A stretch of 64,000 nt of DNA from Psychrilyobacter atlanticus DSM 19335. Lineage in GTDB: Bacteria; Fusobacteriota; Fusobacteriia; Fusobacteriales; Fusobacteriaceae. Positions 1 to 8,815 of the stretch are shown here, one piece after another; the stretch's first letter is position 1; each line of letters opens with the position of its first letter. The translations under genes were made by a program, and so were the position numbers. Below the pieces are notes generated by a model. That model saw only the letters and a program-made list of their open reading frames with translations, did not search any database and had not been told where the DNA came from. The DNA lies in assembly GCF_000426625.1 (NCBI RefSeq), contig NZ_KE384547.1, forward strand, positions 62,001-126,000, read 5' to 3'.

Positions 1-858
1 TATCTTCTCTACGATGATAGATCCACCAAATAATGCCGGAATCCAGAATCCAATAATTGTAATTACAGGAATTAATGCATTTTTAAATGCATGTCTATAT
101 ATAACTACTTTCTCTGATAACCCCTTTGCTCTAGATGTTCTGATATAATCAGCTTTTAAAACTTCTATCATGGCGTTTCTAATATATCTGATCAAACCTG
201 CAAGAGATGATAATACGATTACTGAAACTGGTAGGATATAATATACATACTCAGGCCTTACTCCTCTAGGATCTATCATCCCTGAGAATGGTAAGATTCT
301 TAGTACTGCAGAAAATAATAATACTAATAATAGTGCCATAAAGAATGAAGGAAGTGAAATTCCAACCATAGACATTACTGTTACTACCTTATCGTATCTT
401 GTATTTTTCTTTACTGCTGATTTAATTCCAATAGGTATAGCGATTAAGAATGCTATAACAAATCCTACAATATTAACTTTGAATGAATTCATAATATAAC
501 TTCCTATAAATTCATTGATAGGCTTATTAAGTGCTACTGAGTAACCAAAGTTAGCAGTCAATACATCTTTCCACCATAAAAAATATCTTACTATAACGGG
601 TTTATCATATCCCAATACTTTTCTCATGGTTTCTATATACGCTACCCTTTGTTCCTCTGTCATATTAGCAGTTGTTTCTGGGTTTATCATGGCAAGGATA
701 GGATCTCCCGGCATTAATTGTATCAAAGTGAATATTACTATTGAAATTATAATTACAACTGGTAACAGGTGAAATAATCTGTTTCCTATGTATTTCACAT
801 AGGGAAATACGTTATCAAATAGAGTGCTCAATTTTCCTTGCTGTTTTTCATTTTCCAT
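1..858 (-). CDS. Peptide/dipeptide ABC transporter permease, DppB/OppB-like (3' part outside window)
   Basis: Reverse reading from the ATG at 858 gives 286 codons without a stop, running off the window edge. The product starts MENEKQQG, then has a first membrane segment followed by IQLMPGDP, the usual N-terminal signature of DppB/OppB permeases, and further hydrophobic segments, ending near the family's conserved region around ARAKGL-like residues (here SRAKGLSEK). A GGAGGT ribosome site lies 5 bases before the start. It follows a family-5 binding protein by 55 bases and would form the inner-membrane channel for peptides or a similar solute. About 20 extra N-terminal residues precede the first membrane segment. 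The C-terminus and the second permease and ATPases are not in view. Confidence 0.9.
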   Translation of the reverse strand, partial: MENEKQQGKLSTLFDNVFPYVKYIGNRLFHLLPVVIIISIVIFTLIQLMPGDPILAMINPETTANMTEEQRVAYIETMRKVLGYDKPVIVRYFLWWKDVLTANFGYSVALNKPINEFIGSYIMNSFKVNIVGFVIAFLIAIPIGIKSAVKKNTRYDKVVTVMSMVGISLPSFFMALLLVLLFSAVLRILPFSGMIDPRGVRPEYVYYILPVSVIVLSSLAGLIRYIRNAMIEVLKADYIRTSRAKGLSEKVVIYRHAFKNALIPVITIIGFWIPALFGGSIIVEKI

Positions 859-872
859 AACTTACCTCCAAT

Positions 873-900
873 AAATAAGCAGAGAGTTCTCTGCTTATTT
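873..900 (-). other. Intergenic stem-loop between binding protein and permease genes
   Basis: Two 13-base arms (873-885 and 888-900) are perfectly complementary with a 2-base centre. On the minus strand it follows the binding-protein stop codon and sits just before the permease ribosome site. No T-run follows, so it is probably not a full terminator; such hairpins commonly stabilise the upstream binding-protein mRNA or lower expression of downstream genes. Confidence 0.7.
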
Positions 901-913
901 AATATTTATTTGA

Positions 914-2704
914 TTATTTAAATCTAGCTTCTACAATTGCATAAGGCCATTGCCATAATGCATTTGTTTCAAAGCTCTCCACTCTATTTGTATAAGCATC
1001 ATAGTAGTTATTTGAGTAAAGCGGTAATAAAGGCAGGTCTTTATTAACTTCTACAATCCATTTTCTCCAGTTAGCTTTGTAACTTGCTGTTCCTTCTTCA
1101 CTTGAAGGGTTTGAGAATCTGATCACATCAAGTAATTTTTCATCTCCTACATATCTTGCACTGTTAGTAGATGACCCCTTCCCATAAGGTAAGATCTTTG
1201 TACTAGACCAGTTAGCATATGGATCATATTTTATCGAATATGAAGTTCCTCCTGTAAACATATGATATTTTCTTTCACTTAAAGCCGCATTTCCGTATAA
1301 ATGATTAGCCATAATAGACCAGTCCATAGAATCTATATTTACTTTAATTCCAAATTCTTCTTGAACTCCCTTTGTTAAAGTAAGGTTGATTGCATCCGTC
1401 CACCCAGCTGTGATAGCTAAGTTAAGAGTAAGTTCCTTACCTTTCCATAGATAAGTTCCATCTACATCCTTAGTTAATTTTGCATATACTCCATCTGTTT
1501 TAGCTGCAGCCTCATCCAGTAATTTATGTGCTTCTTTTAAATTCGCTGCTTCATCCCAGTTACCATCTGCATCTAAAATATCATAACTTGTTAATGATTT
1601 TTCAAATTTCCCCTCTGTTCCTAACTGTTCACCATCTTCATACATCATCCACATATTTCTAGAATATGGTGCATTTGAAGCTATTCCATATTTCCCTAAG
1701 AAAATTTCTCTGAATTTAATTCTATCAAATTCATAGGCAAAAGCTTTTCTTACTTCTGGCAGTTGTACTGGTCCAAAATCTGAATGGAATGTGATCTGTC
1801 CCCCGCCATGTCTGAAATAATCATTAGTAGCAATACCTTGATCATCTTTTACTGCATCTATATTTTCCTCTTTAATTAACCCTGTTATACCGTCAATTTC
1901 CCCTGTTACTAATTGAGTTATCTTAGTTTCATCAGGTACATTTTGAACGATTAATCTGTTTATATTCGGCTTTTCTCCTTCAAAGTTCCCCTGATAGTTT
2001 TCATTGATAGATAATTTTACATATTGTGACTCCATATATTCATCTATCTTGTATGGTCCATACCCTACTGGAGCCGACATATTTGCTTTAACCCACTGCT
2101 GAGGAGTTATTCCGTCTTTTTCTGCCCCTGTGCTTATATATGTTGAATCCAAAATAAATGTCTCAAAAGCTGAAGCGTCTACAGTATATATAAGTTGCTT
2201 TAAATAAAATGTAATTGTATTATTTTCTTCATCAAGATCAATTTTCCCAATATATTGATCTAAACTGCTTGTTCCACCTGTATTCCCCAAAGCTTCTTTA
2301 TCCATGTAAAAATCATATGTAAATTTTACATCCTTAGCTGTCAATGAATCTCCATTTGAAAACTTCATCCCATCTTTAATCTTAAATGTCCAAACATCCT
2401 CACTCTTCATTGAAGGGTCAGATTTTGTTAAAGTTCTACTCTCTACAAAAGAAGCTAAAGCCAATTCTCCCTTATCAGTTGGTGACAAAAGTCCTCCACC
2501 CCATACCAATCTTCTAATGTTTGCATCATACGATGAGTTTGTCCATCCATCGTAGAAATCCCCATTAAAGTTAGATGATCCCATTACAAAGGTTGTAGGT
2601 TTACTTTTCCCATCAGCTGTTCCTGCTGTTTCTTTGTCCGATCCTCCGCAACCTGTGAACAATAAAGTTGCCAATACTCCAAGTATTAATAATTTTTTCT
2701 TCAT
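914..2704 (-). CDS. Family 5 (SBP_bac_5) solute-binding lipoprotein, peptide-type, copy 1
   Basis: This 596-residue protein starts with a lipoprotein signal peptide whose lipobox LFTGC places the lipidated cysteine at residue 19. The body has the features of extracellular binding-protein family 5, including a segment near residue 108 (WTFKIKDGMKFSNGDSLTAKD) that matches the family's conserved 'FKLRDGVKFHDG'-type motif. It should bind oligopeptides or a related solute and deliver it to the adjoining permease. It is closely similar along its whole length to the gene directly upstream (3143-4945), indicating a tandem duplication. Start chosen at 2704, which has GGGAGGA 8 bases upstream. Substrate is not determinable from sequence alone. 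Confidence 0.92.
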   Translation of the reverse strand: MKKKLLILGVLATLLFTGCGGSDKETAGTADGKSKPTTFVMGSSNFNGDFYDGWTNSSYDANIRRLVWGGGLLSPTDKGELALASFVESRTLTKSDPSMKSEDVWTFKIKDGMKFSNGDSLTAKDVKFTYDFYMDKEALGNTGGTSSLDQYIGKIDLDEENNTITFYLKQLIYTVDASAFETFILDSTYISTGAEKDGITPQQWVKANMSAPVGYGPYKIDEYMESQYVKLSINENYQGNFEGEKPNINRLIVQNVPDETKITQLVTGEIDGITGLIKEENIDAVKDDQGIATNDYFRHGGGQITFHSDFGPVQLPEVRKAFAYEFDRIKFREIFLGKYGIASNAPYSRNMWMMYEDGEQLGTEGKFEKSLTSYDILDADGNWDEAANLKEAHKLLDEAAAKTDGVYAKLTKDVDGTYLWKGKELTLNLAITAGWTDAINLTLTKGVQEEFGIKVNIDSMDWSIMANHLYGNAALSERKYHMFTGGTSYSIKYDPYANWSSTKILPYGKGSSTNSARYVGDEKLLDVIRFSNPSSEEGTASYKANWRKWIVEVNKDLPLLPLYSNNYYDAYTNRVESFETNALWQWPYAIVEARFK

Positions 2705-2741
2705 TCTTTCCTCCCTAGTTTTTTTTAGACCATAATTACTG

Positions 2742-2764
2742 TATATACTAATGTAATACTATAA
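2742..2764 (-). promoter_or_regulatory. Duplicated upstream control block of binding-protein copy 1
   Basis: A 23-base block here is identical to 4985-5007, at nearly the same distance from the paralogous start codon. On the minus strand it contains TATAGT and TATATA hexamers that could be a -10 element. Conservation in otherwise diverged AT-rich DNA argues for promoter or leader function; the exact promoter is not resolved. Confidence 0.5.
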
Positions 2765-2850
2765 TTTTCTTAATTTTAAAAACTTTAATTTTTATTTTCG
2801 TTTTTTTTAATTAAAACATAATCATTTTTTAATCACAAGCATAAATAAAA

Positions 2851-2864
2851 GGTATCATGATACC
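2851..2864. promoter_or_regulatory. Perfect palindrome GGTATCATGATACC, candidate operator
   Basis: A 14-base perfect palindrome lies about 147 bases upstream of the copy 1 start codon. The flank plus left half (2841-2858) recurs with one difference at 5074-5091, about 139 bases upstream of copy 2, where the right half is degenerate. The position suits an upstream regulator site; the regulator is unknown. The rest of 2765-3061 is very AT-rich with no coding signal. Confidence 0.45.
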
Positions 2865-3061
2865 AAAAAATAATCAATTTAAAATTAGAATTTTCTTAAA
2901 AAAATATGAACTTTTCTAATGTATAGTTCTATATTTTGGTATTATATATATTTTATTTATCCATAATGGTATGAATCATTTACAATATTAAAAAATCTTA
3001 ATTTTTTATAATTTTTTTCTTAATTTATTCTTTGCATGTTGTCAAAAACTATTGCTTTTAA

Positions 3062-3093
3062 ATATAAAAATGGGAGGATCCGAAGACCCTCTC
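3062..3093 (-). terminator. Rho-independent terminator after binding-protein copy 2
   Basis: On the minus strand a GAGGGTC-TTCG-GATCCTC hairpin with a UUCG tetraloop and one G-U pair is followed by ATTTTTATATT. It lies just after the stop codon of the 3143-4945 gene, so the two binding-protein genes are probably largely separate transcripts. Confidence 0.75.
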
Positions 3094-3142
3094 AAGTTCT
3101 ATAAAATCATTTGAATCATTTGAATCATTTCAATTCCTAACA

Positions 3143-4945
3143 TTATTTTTTAAAATCTGCTTTTATTATTGCATAAGGCCATTGCCATAGTGCATTTGTC
3201 TCAAAATTTTCCACTTTATTTGTATAAGCATCGTAGTAGTTATTTGAATATAACGGTAATGACGGTAGGTCTTTATTAACTTCTACGATCCATTTTCTCC
3301 AGTTTTTCTTGTAGTTAGCAGTTCCTTCATCAGTTGACGGATTAGCATCTCTTATAGTGATAAGTAATTCTTCATCACCGACATATCTTGGTGTATTACT
3401 TGAAGTTCCTTTTCCATATGGTAAGATCTTTGTCTTAGACCAATCGGTATACGGATTAGATTTTAATACATATGAAGTTCCACCTGTAAACATATGATAT
3501 TTTCTCTCACTTAATGCTGAATTTCCATATAAATTATTAGCCATGATTGACCAATCCATAGAATCTACATTGATCTTCATTCCAAATTTATCTTGAATTT
3601 TCTCTGTCAAAGTAAGGTTTATTGCATCTGTCCATGCTGATGTGATAGCCAGGTTAAGAGTCAATTCCTTCCCTTCCCATAGATAAATCCCTTTAGCATC
3701 CTTAGTTAATTTTGCATATAATCCATCTGTTTTAGCTGCAGCCTGATCCAATAACTTATGTGCTTCCTTTAAGTTAGCTGCTTCATCCCAATTACCGTCT
3801 TTATCTAAAATATCATAACTTGTCAATGATTTTTCAAATTTCCCCTCTGTTCCAAATTGCTCACCTTCATCATACATCATCCACATATTTCTAGAGTATG
3901 GCGCATTAGATGAGATCCCGTATTTCCCTAAGAAAATATTTCTAAATTTAATTCTATCAAATTCATAAGCAAAAGCCTTTCTTACTTCCGGCAATTGTAC
4001 CGGTCCAAAATCATTATGGAATGTGATTTGTCCTCCACCATGACGGAAATAGTTGTTAGTTGATAGTGTTGATGTATCCGCTAAAACTGCATCTACATTT
4101 TCCTCTTTACCAATGTTTACAATCCCATCGATCTCTCCACTAACTAACTGAGTTATCTTAGTTTCCTCTGGTACATTTTGAACGATTAAATGATCTATAC
4201 TGGGCTTATCCCCTTCAAAGTTTCCCTGGTAGTTTTCATTTATCGATAACTTTACATATTGTGACTCTATATACTCATCGATCTTATATGGTCCGTACCC
4301 TATAGGAGTATTCATATTTGCCTTTACCCATTGCTGAGGAGTTACTCCGGCTTTTTCTGTTTCTGCAAGAACATTTGTAGAATCCAGTATATACATAGTT
4401 TCTCCGAATACAGTGTTGTCTATAGTATATAAAATCTTTTTCAAATAAAAAGTCACACTGTTATTAGCTTCATCTAATTCAACTCTATCAATATACTCTG
4501 GAAGACTTGTTGTCGCTCCTGTATCTGATAAAGCTTCTTTATCCATATAAAAATCATATGTAAACTTTACATCCTTTGCAGTCAATGGATCTCCATTTGA
4601 AAACTTCATTCCATCCTTTATCTTAAATGTCCAAATATCGTCATTTTCTTTAGACGGATCAGATTTTGATAGTGTTTTACTTTCCACAAAAGAAGATAAA
4701 GTTAATTCCCCTTTATCTGTTGGTGATAAAAGACCTCCACCCCATACCAATCTTCTGATATTTGCATCATATGCTGAATTTGTCCACCCTTCATAGAAAT
4801 CTCCATTAAAGTTAGATGATCCCATTACAAAGGTTGTTTCCTTACCTTTTTCCCCAGTAGTTCCTGCTGTTTCCTTATCCGATCCTCCGCATCCTGTTAA
4901 TAATAAGGTTGCTAACACTCCAAGTATTAATAATTTTTTCTTCAT
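3143..4945 (-). CDS. Family 5 (SBP_bac_5) solute-binding lipoprotein, peptide-type, copy 2
   Basis: A 600-residue paralogue of the 914-2704 product. The signal peptide differs by one residue from copy 1 (LLTGC lipobox, cysteine 19), and long blocks of the mature protein are identical, such as the NAPYSRNMWMMY region. Differences cluster around residues 140-200 and 275-295, which could alter ligand choice. It has its own upstream control block and its own terminator. Expected to be a periplasm-facing lipid-anchored peptide receptor sharing the permease encoded downstream. Start at 4945 has GGGAGGTAAGG directly upstream. Confidence 0.92.
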   Translation of the reverse strand: MKKKLLILGVLATLLLTGCGGSDKETAGTTGEKGKETTFVMGSSNFNGDFYEGWTNSAYDANIRRLVWGGGLLSPTDKGELTLSSFVESKTLSKSDPSKENDDIWTFKIKDGMKFSNGDPLTAKDVKFTYDFYMDKEALSDTGATTSLPEYIDRVELDEANNSVTFYLKKILYTIDNTVFGETMYILDSTNVLAETEKAGVTPQQWVKANMNTPIGYGPYKIDEYIESQYVKLSINENYQGNFEGDKPSIDHLIVQNVPEETKITQLVSGEIDGIVNIGKEENVDAVLADTSTLSTNNYFRHGGGQITFHNDFGPVQLPEVRKAFAYEFDRIKFRNIFLGKYGISSNAPYSRNMWMMYDEGEQFGTEGKFEKSLTSYDILDKDGNWDEAANLKEAHKLLDQAAAKTDGLYAKLTKDAKGIYLWEGKELTLNLAITSAWTDAINLTLTEKIQDKFGMKINVDSMDWSIMANNLYGNSALSERKYHMFTGGTSYVLKSNPYTDWSKTKILPYGKGTSSNTPRYVGDEELLITIRDANPSTDEGTANYKKNWRKWIVEVNKDLPSLPLYSNNYYDAYTNKVENFETNALWQWPYAIIKADFKK

Positions 4946-4984
4946 CCTTACCTCCCTAGTTTTATTTTTAGAACAAAATCATTC

Positions 4985-5007
4985 TATATACTAATGTAAT
5001 ACTATAA
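4985..5007 (-). promoter_or_regulatory. Duplicated upstream control block of binding-protein copy 2
   Basis: Identical over 23 bases to 2742-2764 and similarly placed before the start codon. It shows that the duplication included the control region, not only the coding sequence. Confidence 0.5.
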
Positions 5008-5083
5008 AATCTTTCATAAAAAAAAGTTTTAATAACTAATTCGCTTTATTTTAATTTAATTTTAATCAAAAGTATAAATTAAA

Positions 5084-5097
5084 GGTATCATAGTACT
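5084..5097. promoter_or_regulatory. Degenerate copy of the GGTATCATGATACC candidate operator
   Basis: Reads GGTATCATAGTACT: the left half is retained and the right half has drifted. Its flank ATAAATTAAA matches the flank of the intact palindrome at 2841-2850 in all but one base. The remainder of 5098-5282 is AT-rich and shows no gene. Confidence 0.35.
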
Positions 5098-5282
5098 GAA
5101 AAAAAGTCAATTTTAGAAATTAAAATAACGAACTTTTTATTAAAAAGTATCATAATTAAGTACAATCTCCCTCATGTTTCTTTTATTAAAGAGTATAAAT
5201 TATATATTGATAAAATATCTTTATTTTTTATAAAAATTTTCTTAATTTTAATATAACCATAATCATAAAATGAAATTTTTAC

Positions 5283-5315
5283 ATATAAAAATAGGAGGAC
5301 CCAAAAGTCCTCCTA
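5283..5315 (-). terminator. Terminator of ridA
   Basis: Perfect 9-bp stem (arms 5292-5300 and 5307-5315) with a 6-base loop. On the minus strand it is followed by TTTTTATATG and lies 22 bases after the RidA stop codon. Confidence 0.8.
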
Positions 5316-5336
5316 AATTCCATAATACTATTTGAA

Positions 5337-5717
5337 TTATTTTACTGCGATTACTTCGATCTCAACTTTAACATCTTTTGGTAATCTAGCTACTTCTACA
5401 CAAGCTCTAGCAGGCTTTGTATCTGTAAAGTATTGTGCATAGATCTCATTGATCTTTCCAAAGTCATTCATATCTTTGATGAAAACTCCAGCCTTTACAA
5501 CATCAGCTAAAGAGTATCCAGCTTCAGTAAGGATAGCTTTTACATTTTCTAATGATTGCTTAGCTTGCTCTTGTACATCTTCAGATACTAATTCCATTGT
5601 AGCTGGTACGAACGGGATTTGTCCTGAAACGTATAACGTTCCGTTTACCTCTACCGCTTGTGAATATGGTCCTAATGCAGCTGGTGCATTGTCTGTATGA
5701 ATATATCTTTTTGACAT
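5337..5717 (-). CDS. ridA: RidA family enamine/imine deaminase (YjgF/YER057c/UK114)
   Basis: A 126-residue protein beginning [22 protein letters not shown], the typical N-terminus of RidA, with the [17 protein letters not shown] region and the conserved arginine and cysteine of [15 protein letters not shown] near residue 105. RidA hydrolyses reactive enamine and imine intermediates made by PLP enzymes such as threonine dehydratase and protects them from 2-aminoacrylate damage. The ATG at 5717 is chosen because GGAGGT lies 6 bases before it; a longer reading would need a TTG and lacks a ribosome site. The gene is divergent from the ferredoxin oxidoreductase cluster. Confidence 0.95.
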   Translation of the reverse strand: MSKRYIHTDNAPAALGPYSQAVEVNGTLYVSGQIPFVPATMELVSEDVQEQAKQSLENVKAILTEAGYSLADVVKAGVFIKDMNDFGKINEIYAQYFTDTKPARACVEVARLPKDVKVEIEVIAVK

Positions 5718-5929
5718 GATTTTACCTCCATTTTTTATTATGATATTACTATATAAATTATACAATTTTTAAATTTTATGTCAACGAAAAAATAAAAAAA
5801 TTTAAATTTTATTTTTCTCAAAAGATAAAAAAATGATAGATTTATAAGATTTCTTTGCAAATACAAGGCTAAGCCCATAATAACCGTATGTTATTAAAAC
5901 ATTATATCCTATTTCGATTCTAATCAGAT

Positions 5930-5979
5930 CAAAAAAAAGCTTTTTTTTGTTGACTTTTTCATCATTTTTAAAGTATAAT
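5930..5979 (+). promoter_or_regulatory. Promoter of the ATPase/oxidoreductase cluster with an A8-GC-T8 palindrome
   Basis: TTGACT at 5950-5955 and a consensus TATAAT at 5974-5979 are separated by 18 bases and point at the ATG at 6021. Immediately before the -35 box, 5930-5949 is a perfect 20-base palindrome of eight A, GC, eight T flanked by C and G. This may act as an UP-type A/T element or a hairpin ending the divergent transcript. Confidence 0.7.
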
Positions 5980-6020
5980 CAATTATGTGTACTAAAAATA
6001 TAGTAACTTAGGAGTTCAAA

Positions 6021-6695
6021 ATGCTAAAAGATAATAGAATTAGAATTATTTGTGGTCACTACGGAAGTGGAAAAACCGAATTTGCAATCAACTATTCTTT
6101 GGCTCTTAAGAAGTCACAAGACAAAGTTGCCATTGCTGATATGGATGTAGTTAATCCCTATTTTAGAAGCAGGGAAAAAGCTGAGATTTTAAGAGAACAA
6201 GGAATCAAAGTTATATACAGTTCTCTAGATGGAACAGCTCTGGATCTTCCCGCTATCAGTGGAGAAATAGGAACATTGATCGTAGGTAATGAATGGAACT
6301 TAATTTTAGATGTTGGGGGAGATAATGTAGGAGCTCGAGCTTTAGCATCTCAAACTCAAGGTATTAGATCTGATGATTATGACATGTTCTTCGTTATCAA
6401 CGCTTATAGACCTGAAACACAGAATGCTGAAGATGTTATATCTCACCTAAAAGCTATAGAAAAAACTACTGGAATCAAGGTTACCGGCCTTGTAAACAAT
6501 ACTCATATGATGAGAAAAACTACATTGGAAGATGTTTTATTTGGTCAAAAAGTTTCTGAGGAAGTTTCAAAAGAATTGAATCTTCCAATTAAATATATAT
6601 CATGTATCGAGGAAGTAGAAAAACAGCTGCCTCAAGAATTAAAAGATATCTGTATCACTACCTCTCTAATAATGAGAGAAAATTGGATGAGCTAA
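6021..6695 (+). CDS. P-loop ATP-binding protein (MinD/CobQ-like) at head of 2-oxoacid oxidoreductase cluster
   Basis: A 224-residue protein with a Walker A motif GHYGSGKTE at about residues 12-20 and ADMDVVNPYFRSREKA near 39-54, a switch region as in MinD/CobQ/BioD-like ATPases. LILDVGGDNVGARAL near 95-108 looks like Walker B. No partner-specific domain is recognised, so the client is unknown. It precedes the ferredoxin oxidoreductase subunits by 69 bases in the same direction, suggesting a role in that system, possibly maturation or cofactor handling; that is inference. The start has AGGAG 6 bases upstream. Confidence 0.8.
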   Translation: MLKDNRIRIICGHYGSGKTEFAINYSLALKKSQDKVAIADMDVVNPYFRSREKAEILREQGIKVIYSSLDGTALDLPAISGEIGTLIVGNEWNLILDVGGDNVGARALASQTQGIRSDDYDMFFVINAYRPETQNAEDVISHLKAIEKTTGIKVTGLVNNTHMMRKTTLEDVLFGQKVSEEVSKELNLPIKYISCIEEVEKQLPQELKDICITTSLIMRENWMS

Positions 6696-6764
6696 AAAGG
6701 TAAGTTAAACGAAAAGGTAGTGTCTTATGCCTACCCCGTGTAAATATAAATTAGGAGGTTTAGA

Positions 6765-6986
6765 ATGGCTAAAGGAATGGTTAGTTTTAATCAAGATCGT
6801 TGCAAAGGTTGTCAACTATGCGTGTCTGTCTGTCCAGTTAAGATAATTGAATTAGATAGAACTACTACAAACTCAAAAGGGTATAACCCAGCTTACGTAA
6901 GTGAAGCAAACAAGGATAAATGTATCGGTTGTGCTCAATGTGGTCTTATGTGTCCAGATTCTGTTATCACAGTTGAAAGAAATTAA
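6765..6986 (+). CDS. 2-oxoacid:ferredoxin oxidoreductase delta subunit, 2[4Fe-4S] ferredoxin
   Basis: A 73-residue protein with two CxxCxxCxxxCP-type clusters, CKGCQLCVSVCP at about 18-29 and CIGCAQCGLMCP at about 53-64, as in the delta subunits of Por/Kor/Vor enzymes. It carries electrons from the TPP-bound intermediate to external ferredoxin. AGGAGG lies 6 bases before the ATG and the alpha subunit starts 18 bases after its stop. Confidence 0.95.
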   Translation: MAKGMVSFNQDRCKGCQLCVSVCPVKIIELDRTTTNSKGYNPAYVSEANKDKCIGCAQCGLMCPDSVITVERN

Positions 6987-7004
6987 TAAAGGGGGACTAA
7001 AATA

Positions 7005-8066
7005 ATGTCTAAAGTACTTATGAAAGGTAACGAAGCAGTCGGTGCAGCAGCTATTAAAGCTGGATGTAAATATTTCTTCGGTTATCCTATCACACCACAA
7101 AATGAAATTCCAGAATATATGTCTAAAAAACTTCCTGAAGTTGGAGGAGAATTCGTTCAAGCTGAATCTGAAGTAGCTGCTATAAACATGGTTTACGGTG
7201 CTGCTGGATGTGGAGCAAGAGTAATGACTTCATCTTCTTCACCCGGTATGGCACTTAAGCAAGAGGGAATCTCTTACTTAGCTGGAGCAGAATTACCTGC
7301 TGTTATAGTAAACATGATGAGAGGAGGTCCTGGTTTAGGAGGGATTCAACCTGCTCAATCTGACTACTTTATGTCAGTTAAAGGTGGAGGTAATGGAGAC
7401 TACTTCATGCCAGTATATGCACCTGCATCTATTCAAGAAACTGTTGACTTAATTCAAGAAGCTTTTGACGTAGCTGACCAATACAGAACTCCAGTTATGG
7501 TTATAGCTGATGGAATGATCGGTCAAATGATGGAACCAGTTGAATTTAAAGAGACGCCTCATAGAAAGTTAGAAGAAAAAACATGGGCAACTGATGGAAC
7601 TAAAGAAGAGAGAAAACCTAATGTTATCAACTCTTTATTCTTAGATGCTCAAGATTTAGAAGATCATATTATTAAATTAGAAGAAAAATATAACTTAATG
7701 GAAGAAAACGAATGCAGATGGGAAGAGTATAAGTTAGAAGGTGCTGAAATAGTAATCGCTGCTTATGGAACTACTGCTAGAATCGTAAAAAATGCTATAG
7801 ATACTTTAGAAAAAGATGGAATCAAGGTAGGTTTAATCAGACCGATTACATTATGGCCATTCCCTAAGAAAGCATTCGATCATATTGATTCTACTACAAC
7901 TAATGTATTAACAGTTGAGATGAGTAGAGGACAAATGATAGAAGATGTTAGATTAGCTTTAAATGGTAAATTACCTACTGCATTCTTCGGAAGAACTGGT
8001 GGAGTTATTCCAACTCCTGATGGCGTTGTAGAAGCAGTTAAGAAACTTGTTGGAGGTGCTAAATAA
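7005..8066 (+). CDS. vorB: 2-oxoacid:ferredoxin oxidoreductase alpha subunit, VorB-like
   Basis: A 353-residue alpha subunit beginning MSKVLMKGNEAVGAAAIKAG, with FGYPITPQNEIPEYM, FVQAESEVAAINMVYGAAG and RVMTSSSSPG, all hallmarks of the pyrimidine-domain subunit of KorA/VorB enzymes. Length and motifs match the VorB (2-ketoisovalerate ferredoxin reductase) group better than KorA, but substrate choice between branched-chain and other 2-oxoacids is not certain. It catalyses, with the other subunits, CoA-dependent oxidative decarboxylation with ferredoxin reduction. The beta subunit start overlaps its stop by one base. Confidence 0.92.
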   Translation: MSKVLMKGNEAVGAAAIKAGCKYFFGYPITPQNEIPEYMSKKLPEVGGEFVQAESEVAAINMVYGAAGCGARVMTSSSSPGMALKQEGISYLAGAELPAVIVNMMRGGPGLGGIQPAQSDYFMSVKGGGNGDYFMPVYAPASIQETVDLIQEAFDVADQYRTPVMVIADGMIGQMMEPVEFKETPHRKLEEKTWATDGTKEERKPNVINSLFLDAQDLEDHIIKLEEKYNLMEENECRWEEYKLEGAEIVIAAYGTTARIVKNAIDTLEKDGIKVGLIRPITLWPFPKKAFDHIDSTTTNVLTVEMSRGQMIEDVRLALNGKLPTAFFGRTGGVIPTPDGVVEAVKKLVGGAK

Positions 8067-8815
8067 TGGCAGTTGTTTTTAAAGGAACAAAAGGACTTAC
8101 AGATGTAAAATCTCATTACTGTCCTGGATGTACCCACGGAATTGTTCATAGATTGGTTGGAGAAGTTTTAGAAGAATTAGGAGTATTAGGAGAAACTATC
8201 GGTGTTGCACCGGTTGGATGTTCTGTACTTGCATATAAATATTTTAATTGTGATGTTCATCAAGCTGCTCATGGAAGAGCTCCTGCTGTAGCTACTGGTA
8301 TCAGAAGAGTTCACCCTGATAAAGTAGTATTTACTTATCAAGGTGACGGAGATTTAGCTTCTATCGGTGCTGCTGAGATCGTTCATGCTGCTGCTAGAGG
8401 AGAAAAATTCACAACTGTATTCATCAACAACGCTATCTATGGAATGACTGGTGGACAAATGGCTCCTACTACTTTAGTAGGTCAAAAAGCTACTACATCT
8501 CCATTAGGTAGAGATCCTAAAAAAGTTGGAATGCCTATGAAAGTTTCTGAAATGTTAGCTACTTTAGACGGAGCTAATTTTGTGGAAAGATGTACTGTTC
8601 ATAACCCAGCTGGTGTTAGAAAAACTAAGATTGCTCTAAAGAAAGCTTTTGAAATGCAAATAAATGGAGAAGGTTTTGGAATCGTAGAAATATTATCTAC
8701 TTGTCCTACAAACTGGGGAATGACTCCTGTTGACTCATTAAAGTGGTTAGAAGAAAACATGATTCCATATTACCCATTAGGTAATATCAGAACTCCTGAA
8801 GGAGGGGATAAATAA
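8066..8815 (+). CDS. 2-oxoacid:ferredoxin oxidoreductase beta subunit (TPP-binding)
   Basis: A 249-residue subunit with CPGCTHGIVHRL near the N-terminus and the thiamine diphosphate motif GDGDLASIGAAEIVHAAARG with FINNAIYGMTGGQMAPTT downstream, the classic beta-subunit pattern of Kor/Vor enzymes. Binds TPP through Mg and the GDGD..N segment. It overlaps both neighbours by a single base, so the subunits are translationally coupled. Confidence 0.95.
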   Translation: MAVVFKGTKGLTDVKSHYCPGCTHGIVHRLVGEVLEELGVLGETIGVAPVGCSVLAYKYFNCDVHQAAHGRAPAVATGIRRVHPDKVVFTYQGDGDLASIGAAEIVHAAARGEKFTTVFINNAIYGMTGGQMAPTTLVGQKATTSPLGRDPKKVGMPMKVSEMLATLDGANFVERCTVHNPAGVRKTKIALKKAFEMQINGEGFGIVEILSTCPTNWGMTPVDSLKWLEENMIPYYPLGNIRTPEGGDK

